Positions 6,526-14,785 of a stretch of 64,000 bases of DNA are shown here, piece after piece. Origin of the DNA: Virgibacillus proomii. Lineage in GTDB: Bacteria; Bacillota; Bacilli; Bacillales; Amphibacillaceae. The stretch covers positions 1,618,149-1,682,148 of the forward strand of contig NZ_FUFN01000010.1 of NCBI RefSeq assembly GCF_900162615.1, written 5' to 3'. The stretch's first letter is position 1, and every line of letters starts with the position of its first letter. Under the pieces are notes generated by a model. The model made no database searches, was not told the DNA's origin, and was given only the letters and a program-made list of their open reading frames with translations. A program made the position numbers and the translations under genes.

Positions 6526-7890
6526 ATGCAATACCAAAAGCCAGTGTTTCGCTGGGGGAATCGCTTATCACCTGTACAGGTTTTATTATTATTTTATTTT
6601 TTAGCAGTATTATTATCAACAGTAGTTATGTCATTGCCTGTTGCATATCAAGATGGGGTGGATATTGCTTTTATTGATATCATTTTTACTGCAGTTAGCG
6701 GTCTAAGTGTGACAGGATTAAGTTCTATAAATCTTTCAGAAACATTAAGTACAACTGGAATTATTTTCCTTGCTTGTATACTCCAGCTTGGTGCGGTTGG
6801 AGTAATGGCTATCAGCACTTTTATCTGGCTATTATTAGGTAAAAAAATAGGCTTAAAAGAACGTAGATTGATTATGGCAGACCAAAATCAATCTACGTTT
6901 GGAGGAATGGTTCGATTAATAAAACAAATTGTTTATGTGCTTTTAACGATAGAAGGGATCGGCTTTCTTGTCTTAGGAACCTACTATTTAAAATATTTTG
7001 ATTCTGCAGGCGAAGCTTATTTACATGGACTCTTCGGTACAATTAGTGCTATATCAAATGGAGGATTCGATATTACCGGCGCATCATTAATTCCATTTAA
7101 AGATGACTATTTTGTACAATTTATAAACATGCTGTTAATTATTTTTGGGGCTATTGGTTTCCCGGTATTAATTGAAGTAAAAGAATACATATTTGCAAAA
7201 TCTGAGCAGCGAAAGTATATCCGATTTAGCCTATTTACGAAAGTGACAACGACCACCTTTATGGCACTGATTGTGGTTGGGGCAATTGGTATGTTTTTAC
7301 TGGACATAACTAATTTTTTTGCCGATAAATCTTGGCATGAAGTGTTATTTTATTCGCTATTTCAGTCCGTAACGACGAGAAGTGGCGGAATATCAACGAT
7401 GGATGTTAGTCTGCTTTCAGAACCTAATCATTTGTTTATGTCCTTGTTAATGTTTATCGGAGCTTCACCAAGCAGTGCAGGGGGAGGTATTCGGACTACT
7501 ACGTTTATATTAGTCGTGATTTTTATCATAACATACGCAAGAGGAGGAAAGAGTATTCGACTGTTTAATCGTGAAGTATATGATGAAGATTTATTAAAAG
7601 CAGTAACTGTAACGTTAATGGCATTGATACTTATATTCACCTCCATCCTAATCATGGCTATTGTTGAACCATTCACTCTAACTGAGATTCTATTCGAGGC
7701 AACCTCAGCGTTTGGTACAGTCGGATTATCATTAGGAATAACGAGTGATTTAACAGTAATTAGTAAATTAATTCTCATGCTGTTAATGTTTATTGGACGT
7801 GTAGGAATTATTACCTTCCTATTCATTTTTAAAACAAATAAAAAAAGTGGTAACTATCATTACCCAAAGGAAAAATTAATTATTGGCTAA
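6526..7890 (+). CDS. ktrB: Ktr/Trk potassium uptake membrane subunit
   Basis: 454 residues with the four-fold M1-P-M2 layout of KtrB/TrkH. Four pore loops with their filter glycines are visible: TAVSGLSVTGLS (about 58-70), AISNGGFDITGAS (about 171), TTRSGGISTMDVS (about 285) and TSAFGTVGLSLG (about 395). The protein imports K+ with Na+ coupling and needs a cytoplasmic KtrA/C RCK ring; the partner gene is ktrC at 26728-27393, not adjacent. SD AAGGAG before ATG 6526. Followed after 23 bases by a c-di-GMP-type protein, probably co-transcribed. KtrB versus KtrD cannot be settled by eye. Confidence 0.93.
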   Translation: MQYQKPVFRWGNRLSPVQVLLLFYFLAVLLSTVVMSLPVAYQDGVDIAFIDIIFTAVSGLSVTGLSSINLSETLSTTGIIFLACILQLGAVGVMAISTFIWLLLGKKIGLKERRLIMADQNQSTFGGMVRLIKQIVYVLLTIEGIGFLVLGTYYLKYFDSAGEAYLHGLFGTISAISNGGFDITGASLIPFKDDYFVQFINMLLIIFGAIGFPVLIEVKEYIFAKSEQRKYIRFSLFTKVTTTTFMALIVVGAIGMFLLDITNFFADKSWHEVLFYSLFQSVTTRSGGISTMDVSLLSEPNHLFMSLLMFIGASPSSAGGGIRTTTFILVVIFIITYARGGKSIRLFNREVYDEDLLKAVTVTLMALILIFTSILIMAIVEPFTLTEILFEATSAFGTVGLSLGITSDLTVISKLILMLLMFIGRVGIITFLFIFKTNKKSGNYHYPKEKLIIG

Positions 7891-7913
7891 ATTTATCAGT
7901 CGGGGGAAATAGT

Positions 7914-9872
7914 ATGCCTGGACAGAAAAATGTTCTACCAATTGCTCCGTGTATTCTGGATCATTTAAAAGAAGCGATACTGCTAACAGATCAAAACGGT
8001 ATCATTGTGACCGGCAATCCATCTGCTTATAAGTTATTAGATACAGAATGTGCTCTGAATAAGCGAATCGATGAATTTATAGATATGTCGTTTGGTGCAT
8101 TTGAGGAAATGCATCAGCTAGTTGAACTGTATAAAAACAAAGGTACGTTTATCGAATTAAAAGGAATCAAGGTTGACGATACGTATTATTGTTTTTACTT
8201 AAAGGTATTACGAATTTCCGATAAGGTTCGGGAATTAAAACAATATATGACTAACTTTATGGCTAACTATCTCGAAGGAATTATTATATATGATGAGAAT
8301 AGTGGTGCAATTATTGATTGTGACTCAAATTGCGCTACTATGTTTCGTTATACAAAGCGGCAATTACAAACGAAAAAGCTGACGGATCTATTTACTAATG
8401 ACAGTTTACATGCATTTCATAAAAACTATCATATACAAGAGTTTATTCACGAGTTAACAGCGTTTACCAAATACGGAGATCAATTTTATGTGGAAATGCT
8501 GCAATATCCATTATTAAAGGAAATAATGGTTAACGTTTGCTTATTAAAAGATGTGACGGAACAAGTAAGAAATAAAAAGCGGATTGAATATTTAGCTTAT
8601 TATGATGAGCTAACTGATTTACCTAATCGCAATTATTTTATATGTGTTTTACAACAAGCAATTGAACAAGCTGCCATTATGAAACAGGAGGTGGCTGTAT
8701 ATACATTAGGTCTAGATTACTTTAAAGAAATAAATGATATATTGGGATATTCGGTTGGTGATGAACTAATTCGTTATAGCGCCCTTCGATTGAAGAACTT
8801 TTTACAATCTGATACGTTTGTTGCACGTATGGCGGGGGATGAATTTATCATACTACAATCTGGAATTAATAATAAAAAAGAGATTATATCATTTGCCGAA
8901 CGGTTAATTCGGACGTTTGAACATCCGATTAAAATTAATGGCTATGATATTTACACATCTGTAACAATAGGAATTAGCCTATATCCTAACCATGGAGAAG
9001 AAGCAGAAGATTTAATAAAACATGCGAATTTAGCCATGTATGATAACAAAAATAAACATCGGAACAACTATAAATTCTTTGAACCTGCCATATCAAAAAA
9101 ATTTCAGTCTACAATCACGCTAGAAAGTGAACTACGTGAAGCGATTAAAGATGAACAGTTAGAACTTCATTACCAACCACAAGTGGATTTTCAAACGGAT
9201 CGTATCGTAGGGATGGAAGCACTGTTGCGCTGGAAGCACCCAGAAAAAGGATATATCCCTCCAAACGAGTTTATTACGATTGCAGAAAAAACAGGATTGA
9301 TTATTGAAATTGGTGAATGGGTCATTTATGAAGCCTGTAAACAAAATAAAGCATGGCAGGATGAGGGATTTGAACCTTTTATTATTAGTGTAAACCTTTC
9401 AGCAATACAATTTCATCAAAAGGATTTAATTTTAAGAATAAAGCATATCTTAAATCGTACTAAACTTGATCCAGCATATTTGGAATTAGAGATAACAGAA
9501 ACAATGGCGATGACGAATGAACAAGCTGCACTACAAATATTGCATAAATTAAGAGATTTAGGGATTCTTGTCTCCATTGATGACTTTGGTACAGGTTACT
9601 CATCGTTAAAATTACTCAGCCTTTTTCCGATCTCCAAATTAAAGATTGATAAAATTTTTATGGAGAATAGGCATGAGGAAAATCAATTGATTGTTAAATC
9701 AATTATCCATTTATGTCATTTATTAAACATGCGAGTTGTAGCAGAAGGTGTAGAGACGGAGGAACAGTTTGCTTTTTTAAAGGCAGAACAATGTGATGAA
9801 TTGCAAGGGTTTTATTTTAGTAAACCATTACCGCCTAATGAGGTTTCACGTCTATTGACAAAACATCATTAA
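7914..9872 (+). CDS. PAS-PAS-GGDEF-EAL cyclic-di-GMP turnover protein
   Basis: 652 residues, soluble. Two PAS-like sensor regions (about 10-100 and 115-220) precede a GGDEF domain (LTDLPNRNYF at about 240; motif degenerate, AGDEF, about 306) and an EAL domain (MEALLRWKHP about 432, ETMAM, IDDFGTGYSS about 556, VVAEGVET, LQGFYFSKP). EAL catalytic residues look intact, so phosphodiesterase activity is likely. The GGDEF loop lacks its first Gly and the inhibitory RxxD site is LQSD, so it may be an allosteric GTP-binding module. No transmembrane segment is seen. The gene starts 23 bases after ktrB behind a G-rich SD, which suggests one transcript with the K+ transporter. Confidence 0.92.
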   Translation: MPGQKNVLPIAPCILDHLKEAILLTDQNGIIVTGNPSAYKLLDTECALNKRIDEFIDMSFGAFEEMHQLVELYKNKGTFIELKGIKVDDTYYCFYLKVLRISDKVRELKQYMTNFMANYLEGIIIYDENSGAIIDCDSNCATMFRYTKRQLQTKKLTDLFTNDSLHAFHKNYHIQEFIHELTAFTKYGDQFYVEMLQYPLLKEIMVNVCLLKDVTEQVRNKKRIEYLAYYDELTDLPNRNYFICVLQQAIEQAAIMKQEVAVYTLGLDYFKEINDILGYSVGDELIRYSALRLKNFLQSDTFVARMAGDEFIILQSGINNKKEIISFAERLIRTFEHPIKINGYDIYTSVTIGISLYPNHGEEAEDLIKHANLAMYDNKNKHRNNYKFFEPAISKKFQSTITLESELREAIKDEQLELHYQPQVDFQTDRIVGMEALLRWKHPEKGYIPPNEFITIAEKTGLIIEIGEWVIYEACKQNKAWQDEGFEPFIISVNLSAIQFHQKDLILRIKHILNRTKLDPAYLELEITETMAMTNEQAALQILHKLRDLGILVSIDDFGTGYSSLKLLSLFPISKLKIDKIFMENRHEENQLIVKSIIHLCHLLNMRVVAEGVETEEQFAFLKAEQCDELQGFYFSKPLPPNEVSRLLTKHH

Positions 9873-9875
9873 TGT

Positions 9876-9918
9876 AAAAAATATAACAGCTCGTGCGCAT
9901 TTATCGGCACAAGCTGTT
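9876..9918 (-). terminator. Terminator of the YjcZ-like gene
   Basis: AACAGCT-x-GTGC pairs with GCAC-x-AGCTGTT; read on the minus strand it is followed by ATATTTTTTAC. On the plus strand the hairpin may also end the ktrB-GGDEF/EAL transcript. Confidence 0.7.
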
Positions 9919-9925
9919 AATCGTA

Positions 9926-10063
9926 TTAATAGAAAAATGCAGCACCTACAATGATCAATAGAATAAAAAGTACTACAATTAACGCAAAGTTACTTCCATA
10001 ACCGTATCCGCCATATCCATATCCTGGATTGCAACAGCCTCCACCACCAAATCCGAATCCCAT
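9926..10063 (-). CDS. YjcZ-family sporulation peptide
   Basis: A 45-residue protein: a glycine/tyrosine-rich head (MGFGFGGGGCCNPGYGYGGY...) then one hydrophobic segment (ALIVVLFILLIIVGAAFF) ending in FY. This is the YjcZ architecture known from spore-forming Bacilli, where such peptides belong to sporulating cells and are often multicopy. Strong SD AGGAGGTGA. A sigma-K-like promoter precedes it and a terminator follows. Function is unknown. Confidence 0.85.
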   Translation of the reverse strand: MGFGFGGGGCCNPGYGYGGYGYGSNFALIVVLFILLIIVGAAFFY

Positions 10064-10089
10064 TATTTCACCTCCTAATCTTACAGTTA

Positions 10090-10117
10090 TACAATATGCG
10101 TTTGTATAGAATTTGTT
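10090..10117 (-). promoter_or_regulatory. Sigma-K-like promoter for the YjcZ-like gene
   Basis: On the minus strand CATATTGTA (10098-10090) fits CATANNNTA, and AACA lies 15 bases upstream (10117-10114), fitting the short sigma-K -35. Late mother-cell expression would suit a YjcZ peptide, but the -35 is weakly informative. Confidence 0.4.
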
Positions 10118-10530
10118 TGGACGTTTAACCCAATTCTATTTCACTCATTGATGAAATTTTGTTTTTTTAGCAGAAGCTGATTGGTTCATGTAACATTTTT
10201 TCTTAACACTAGCCTTGTGTTAAAGAATTACAATCTTGCCAGAAGCGGTCGTTTAGCAACGTTTAAACAGGATAACTTCTAACGGGATAAAGTGAAACTT
10301 CATTTCTTGGAATGAGAAAAATACGGATCCTTACATTCGGGATAAAAGAAACATGCCTTTACAACAGGGGTATGCATGATGCCGAGGCTTTTAGTCGGCT
10401 TTCCTTTAGGTTCGAACTAATATTGACTTATCGTAGGAAAGGAGGGAAGTTTCTAGAGCTTGATCACATAAGCTAGAAGATTTTCAAAAAATATGTCCAT
10501 GAGAAACGGATATAGGTTCTAATACAATTC
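10118..10530. repeat. Intergenic inverted repeat copy between two minus-strand genes
   Basis: The gamma tail appears reversed at 10280-10310 (GATAAAGTGAAACTTCATTT), preceded by TTCTAACG, the start of a reversed epsilon (AGAAGCGGTCGTTTAGCAACG, 10240-10261). The rest (ACAGGGGTATGCATGATGCC, AGCTAGAAG near 10470) is diverged. The orientation matches that of the flanking minus-strand genes. No gene supported. Confidence 0.55.
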
Positions 10531-10554
10531 AAAAAAAGAGGGGAAAAACCCCTC
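10531..10554 (-). terminator. Terminator of the zinc-ribbon/protease operon
   Basis: GAGGGG-AAAAA-CCCCTC (10538-10554); on the minus strand it is followed by seven T. It ends the S1C protease transcript. Confidence 0.9.
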
Positions 10555-10583
10555 AGGTTGTTACAATACAGTTAAATGTCAAT

Positions 10584-11717
10584 TTACAATTTCTCTGCCG
10601 CAATGCTAAAGATCTTTAATTGGTCGTTTTCATATTTTGTTATAAACGTATAATTATATGTGGTTTTACTTGGCTTTTCTTCCTTTTTAGAACGTGTTTC
10701 GATGGTTACTTTTAATGTCGTTTTTACCTGATTACTGTCTGTCGCCATGCTCTTTGGCTTTTCATCGTTTATTTTAATAAAATCAATGTAACGATCTCGA
10801 AATTCAGCATATGAGGTTTTTGAAAGCATTTCGCTGCTTAGAAGTGTATAGGCATTAACATAATCTCTTAACTCAATACTGTCGAGAAAGTAGGAGATTA
10901 AATATTCTGCATCTTGTTTTAGCTCTTTCGGGTCTTTGGTACTAATAATATCTGAAGTACTGGCAAAATCTAATTCATCTGTTTGTGCTTTATTAGACCA
11001 TATTTCAATTTGTTTAATTACATCTTTAATTGGAATACTAAATCCAATTGTCCCATCCTTGGTTCCAACTGAGTTTACACCTATAACATTACCGCTGTTT
11101 CGGTCAATTAAAGGTCCACCACTATTTCCTTCAGCAATTTGTGCAGAGATTTGAAAAGCATTATTATAGTTAAAGCCATCAACAGCAAAATCACGTTCTT
11201 TACCAGAAATAATCCCTAAGGTTACCGTGTTTTGGAAACCATGCGGACTTCCCAGCGCCATTACTTCATCTCCTACTTCTGGTGTTTTTTCTTTTTCTAC
11301 TGTTAGAAATTCTCCTGCAAGTTGAGGTACACGGATAACAGCAATATCTGTCTCCTCGCCAATACCTACAACTGCTGCTGGGTAAACTTTTGCATCAGCA
11401 GTTCTAACATAAATGACATCCGAACCTTTAATTACATGTGCATTGGTAATAATGTCGCCTTTTTTGTTATACAGAAACCCGGAGCCTGTCGTTGTACTGT
11501 CTTTCGTTTGCCCTTCGATTTGTATCACATTCTTTTCGGCTTCATGAATAATCGATTTTAAATCAAGTTCCTTTGTATTTGTAATTTTATTAATAACAGG
11601 ATTACTAATTACAATATTTTCGTGTTTTGATTGTTGAAACAAATAAACAATTACAGTGAAACCAATCATAAGAATAGCAGCTGATAGAATGATGGCAGCA
11701 TATTTATTTTTGTTCAC
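10584..11717 (-). CDS. HtrA-like trypsin-fold serine protease, membrane-anchored, no PDZ
   Basis: 377 residues. One N-terminal membrane anchor (about 8-28), then an S1C protease domain with the triad His in TNAHV (about 93), Asp in ETDIAVI (about 124) and Ser in GNSGGPL (about 198). No PDZ domain follows; instead about 120 residues (QDAEYLISYFLDSIELRDYVNAYTLLSSEML) look like an NTF2-like domain. GTG start at 11717 after AGGTGA. The gene lies 30 bases after the zinc-ribbon gene and probably shares its transcript. Extracytoplasmic quality control is the family role; the coupling to the zinc-ribbon protein is inference. Confidence 0.88.
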   Translation of the reverse strand: MNKNKYAAIILSAAILMIGFTVIVYLFQQSKHENIVISNPVINKITNTKELDLKSIIHEAEKNVIQIEGQTKDSTTTGSGFLYNKKGDIITNAHVIKGSDVIYVRTADAKVYPAAVVGIGEETDIAVIRVPQLAGEFLTVEKEKTPEVGDEVMALGSPHGFQNTVTLGIISGKERDFAVDGFNYNNAFQISAQIAEGNSGGPLIDRNSGNVIGVNSVGTKDGTIGFSIPIKDVIKQIEIWSNKAQTDELDFASTSDIISTKDPKELKQDAEYLISYFLDSIELRDYVNAYTLLSSEMLSKTSYAEFRDRYIDFIKINDEKPKSMATDSNQVKTTLKVTIETRSKKEEKPSKTTYNYTFITKYENDQLKIFSIAAEKL

Positions 11718-11747
11718 GTGATGTTCACCTCATTAGTAATAGCTTTA

Positions 11748-12908
11748 TTACTCTGTATACCATGTTATTGCCTTGACTTCAGCTTTTAGATTCATATACT
11801 TTTCATCCAGGTCATAATGGGTGAATTCAAATTTCCCTTTTTCATTGGGATATAATTCATCTGGATAGATATAGACCTCATTTGTTAATATCTCTTTCCC
11901 CTTTTTAGTTAAAATAGCATATTTCACCACTATCGAGTTAATTGGGATCGCGGCCTTATTTTGCACCTGACCTTTAACAACTAGATTTCCCTGATCATCG
12001 TTAGTAAGGTCGATGTTTTTTAAGATTATCGCATTTGATTTATTTGCTTGTTGCTCTTGACTTGCAGTTGACATAGCTTGTTCGATCCTATTTTGCTGTG
12101 CTGTTTCAAAGGCTATCTTTTCTTTATCAATTGTAGTTTGTAAGCTTAATAATTTTTCTGACTCTGGTGCATATTTCAATCCATCTTTCACAATCAATTG
12201 TGCATCGTTGAATTGTTTATTATTCAGCTGTTCACTTGCCTTAGTAAATACGAAACTAATAATTTGGTTTCGGATATTTTCTGTAATTGTTGATGCTTCA
12301 CCTGTTTCGATGGATGCTGCTTCCCACAATAACAGCTTCAGTTTATCAATATTAGGCTTTTTTTCTAATTCATACTTAATCTGATTTAGTTTAATAGTAT
12401 TGCGTTTTTTTGTAATTAATTCAATAATTTGATTTACAGCTTCGCCATTAAAATTTTTTAATTTCTGTTCGGGTTTGTTAAGCATCGTTAATGCTTGTTG
12501 AAACTGTTTCTTTTCCATGAGTGTTGTAGCTTCTTTTATAACGGCTTGAATAGATAACGCAGTATCCATAAAATCCAATGAGTTTTGCGCTTGATAGAAA
12601 TTACTTTTATGATCCAACGCTTCTTGAAATAAAGTTTTAGCTGTTTGATAATCTTGTTTCAAGACCTTTTCTTCACCTTCAATATATAGATCCTTGGCTT
12701 TTGCGGTGTTGATTTCCAGTATGATATACGTAGAAAGGAAAGAAAGTAAAACGATAACACTTGATAATAATGGTAATTTCCAACGTTTTATCCATGGAGA
12801 TTTATTATTAATTCGATTATATCGATCTTCAGGAAGATATTTACCACATTTTACACAATAGTGCTCATCCTCTTTTGTTTGTGTCCCACAATAAGGACAA
12901 TAGAGCAT
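11748..12908 (-). CDS. Zinc-ribbon, single-TM, TPR-like protein
   Basis: 386 residues from ATG 12908 (MLYCPYCGTQTKEDEHYCVKCG), which follows AGGTGATT; an upstream in-frame ATG lacks a ribosome-binding site and would add 16 atypical residues. Domains: zinc ribbon with two CxxC (residues 4-21), one TM (about 45-64), a helical repeat region of TPR type (YIEGEEKVLKQDYQTAKTLFQEALDH and later repeats, about 75-290), and a C-terminal beta domain (VKGQVQNKAAIPINSIVVKY) of the FxLYD kind. The helical region is predicted outside. First gene of a pair with the HtrA-like protease. Specific function unknown. Confidence 0.8.
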   Translation of the reverse strand: MLYCPYCGTQTKEDEHYCVKCGKYLPEDRYNRINNKSPWIKRWKLPLLSSVIVLLSFLSTYIILEINTAKAKDLYIEGEEKVLKQDYQTAKTLFQEALDHKSNFYQAQNSLDFMDTALSIQAVIKEATTLMEKKQFQQALTMLNKPEQKLKNFNGEAVNQIIELITKKRNTIKLNQIKYELEKKPNIDKLKLLLWEAASIETGEASTITENIRNQIISFVFTKASEQLNNKQFNDAQLIVKDGLKYAPESEKLLSLQTTIDKEKIAFETAQQNRIEQAMSTASQEQQANKSNAIILKNIDLTNDDQGNLVVKGQVQNKAAIPINSIVVKYAILTKKGKEILTNEVYIYPDELYPNEKGKFEFTHYDLDEKYMNLKAEVKAITWYTE

Positions 12909-13420
12909 AGTAATCACCTGCTTGATAAAATTTAAGTTATACGTACATGTGTACATTTGTGTTCAAAAAAATGTTTGAACAATCCCTATAACGCAATCCA
13001 TAATGAAAAATAATATATAGTTACGTGCAGTTAGTCGATCATTATTTCAATAAGAGAAAAACATGTTAAACTTCTAACAAAGAAAGTTTCAATTTATCCC
13101 GCATGTAAGGTGGCGTAAGTTTCCCACTTCAAGACCTGAGTTCGTGCAAAGGGTCTAAGTGGGAGATAAGGGCACCTAAATTCCCGATCGTTCGGGTCGA
13201 CCGGATGTCGAATCACAAAGGGTTTTAACAGGATAGGCTATGCTTCGACAGCACTACATCGCGATTTTTCAAGGACATGGAAAGCGGCGTATCGACGCAT
13301 TGCAGTTTTTCAAGGACGCCTGCGATGTTAGCCTTTGTTCCACTTTTATCAGTGGAAAATAAAGGAAAACTCCTACGGAATAAAGTTTCACTTTATTTTA
13401 GCATACTTTAGCTTTTCTCG
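12909..13420. repeat. Intergenic mosaic repeat (alpha-beta-gamma)
   Basis: A hairpin GTTCAAA/TTTGAAC lies at 12961-12980. A full alpha module runs from 13091 to about 13200: AGGTGGCGT with GGGCACCT, TCCCACTT with AAGTGGGA, then CCCGATCGTTCGGG. Beta copies follow (CTACATCGCGATTTTTCAAGGA near 13253-13275 and a second near 13290-13315), then a diverged gamma tail AATAAAGTTTCACTTTATTT at about 13379-13398. No gene supported. Confidence 0.75.
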
Positions 13421-13505
13421 GCGATCAGAAATTGGTATGATATATAAAGAAATACTTATCATAAAAAGTATCAACACGATTGGTTTCTTAGAGGGGGTGC
13501 AGTTT

Positions 13506-13589
13506 ATGTGGGAGATAGCATTTGGGGTACTTTGTTTTGGGATTATTTTGTTAAATATTGGCTATTGTATTTTTGATAGAGAAAAATAG
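13506..13589 (+). CDS. Candidate 27-residue membrane peptide
   Basis: MWEIAFGVLCFGIILLNIGYCIFDREK: one hydrophobic helix with a charged end. ATG 13506 follows GAGGGGGTG with good spacing. The gene is short and I do not recognise a family, so it may be chance; the favourable SD and the long hairpin directly after it support a real unit. Confidence 0.4.
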   Translation: MWEIAFGVLCFGIILLNIGYCIFDREK

Positions 13590-13596
13590 ACGAGTA

Positions 13597-13637
13597 AATC
13601 CAAACAAGGCCAGACAAAGTCTGACCTTGTTTGGATT
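13597..13637. terminator. Near-perfect 19-bp hairpin, terminator-like
   Basis: Arms at 13597-13615 and 13619-13637 pair over 19 positions with one mismatch around an AAA loop. There is no classical T-run after either arm, though the right arm itself holds TTGTTTGG. It lies between the 27-codon ORF and the end of the signal peptidase gene. Confidence 0.6.
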
Positions 13638-13689
13638 CCCATAGTATTGGATAAATTATGCAAGATCTAAGTGAGGAATAAAGTTTACT

Positions 13690-14214
13690 TTATCTAGTCA
13701 GTGTCCATTGGTCGAATGGAAAAATAACAAATTCAGAACGTCCAATAATTTCATTTTCTTCAATAAACCCCAGTCCATTACGGCTGTCTTTGCTAATTGC
13801 ACGATTATCTCCCATTACAAAATAGCTTCCTTCTGGTATTTTTTGCGGGCCAAAATTACCAGTTTGTCGTTGGGCATCCTCATCAAGAAATGTTTGTTCA
13901 TATTGCTCCCCATTTATATATAAATTACCACTATTAATCTCAATGGTTTCTCCGGGTAGTCCAATTACTCGTTTCACATAATTTTTATACGGTTTTTCAA
14001 TAATAACAATGTCTCCGCGCTCTGGCTCATCAATGATATAAATGATCTTATTAAAGATAACCCTTTCTCCGTCTTGAAGCGTGGGGTCCATACTTTCACC
14101 TTCAACTATGGAAGTTGCAAAGATGAACGTCTTTAAAAAGAAAGCAATCAAGATAGCAATAATTAATGCTTTTACCCATTCCAACCATTCATTTTTCTTT
14201 TTTGATTCTGACAC
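13690..14214 (-). CDS. lepB: Type I signal peptidase (SipS/SipT-like)
   Basis: 174 residues with one N-terminal TM (VKALIIAILIAFFLKTFIF). Catalytic Ser is in VEGESMDPTL and catalytic Lys in NYVKRVIGLPGE; the MGDNR box is MGDNRAISKDSRNGLG, all standard for Gram-positive P-type leader peptidases that cut Sec signal peptides outside the membrane. Start choice: GTG 14214 stands eight bases after GGAAAGGA and gives MSESKKKNEWLEW; an ATG nine bases earlier overlaps the SD and is less likely. Monocistronic. Confidence 0.9.
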   Translation of the reverse strand: MSESKKKNEWLEWVKALIIAILIAFFLKTFIFATSIVEGESMDPTLQDGERVIFNKIIYIIDEPERGDIVIIEKPYKNYVKRVIGLPGETIEINSGNLYINGEQYEQTFLDEDAQRQTGNFGPQKIPEGSYFVMGDNRAISKDSRNGLGFIEENEIIGRSEFVIFPFDQWTLTR

Positions 14215-14594
14215 CGAAGACATCCTTTCCAAATAACATTTCATTATTATAGTAGCACACAGCAAGAAACTAATCGAGCCTTAAAACCTATAGGAACGCA
14301 AGGATAGATAAAAAAGCTTGTCAGTTTCTGTCACGCTGTGCTACATTAATCTAAAGTAACAGTATTCTGTTTGTTTTATTTGTCAGCCCCTGTTCCATTG
14401 TAGCTACAAACAACACTGTAATGTAGTTGATTACATATGAAAAAAGTGATCATGTCCAGCAATCCCGGACGTATGGTTTCGATATGGGCTAATTGCACTA
14501 ATCGAATTCATAATTAATTATACCTATATACCTGTAATCATTTGCGTAAGGGGCTCCAGCCCAACCATGCATAAGGAGGTATACTTTCAATAAA
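14215..14594. other. Divergent intergenic region lepB / spo0E-like gene
   Basis: No gene is supported. GGGC-TCCA-GCCC, a small hairpin at about 14552-14563, precedes the AAGGAGG of the Spo0E-like gene. The sequence around 14450-14500 (CAATCCCGGACGTATGG) is locally GC-richer than its surroundings, but no RNA family could be assigned. Confidence 0.4.
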
Positions 14595-14765
14595 ATGACT
14601 ACAACAGACAATCTTCTAAAACGTATTGAATTTCTACGCAATAAAATGACGATGGTCGCTTTAGAAAAAGGATTTACAAATTTAGAGTCCATTAAAATTA
14701 GTCAAGAATTGGACAGACTTTTAAATTTATATGAAAATATAAAGCAGCATGAAACAAAGAAATAA
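14595..14765 (+). CDS. Spo0E-like sporulation regulatory protein
   Basis: 56 residues: RIEFLRNKMTMVALEKGFTN...KISQELDRLLNLY. This matches the Spo0E-like pattern (two helices, SQELDxLLNxY). Spo0E-type aspartyl phosphatases dephosphorylate Spo0A~P and so delay sporulation. The SQELD motif that contacts the response regulator is intact. ATG 14595 is preceded by AAGGAGG but at 15 bases, longer than usual, and no nearer start codon is in frame, so translation may be weak. It converges on patA (20 bases between ends). Confidence 0.85.
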   Translation: MTTTDNLLKRIEFLRNKMTMVALEKGFTNLESIKISQELDRLLNLYENIKQHETKK

Positions 14766-14785
14766 ATTTTTTAATGCTGTTTTAT

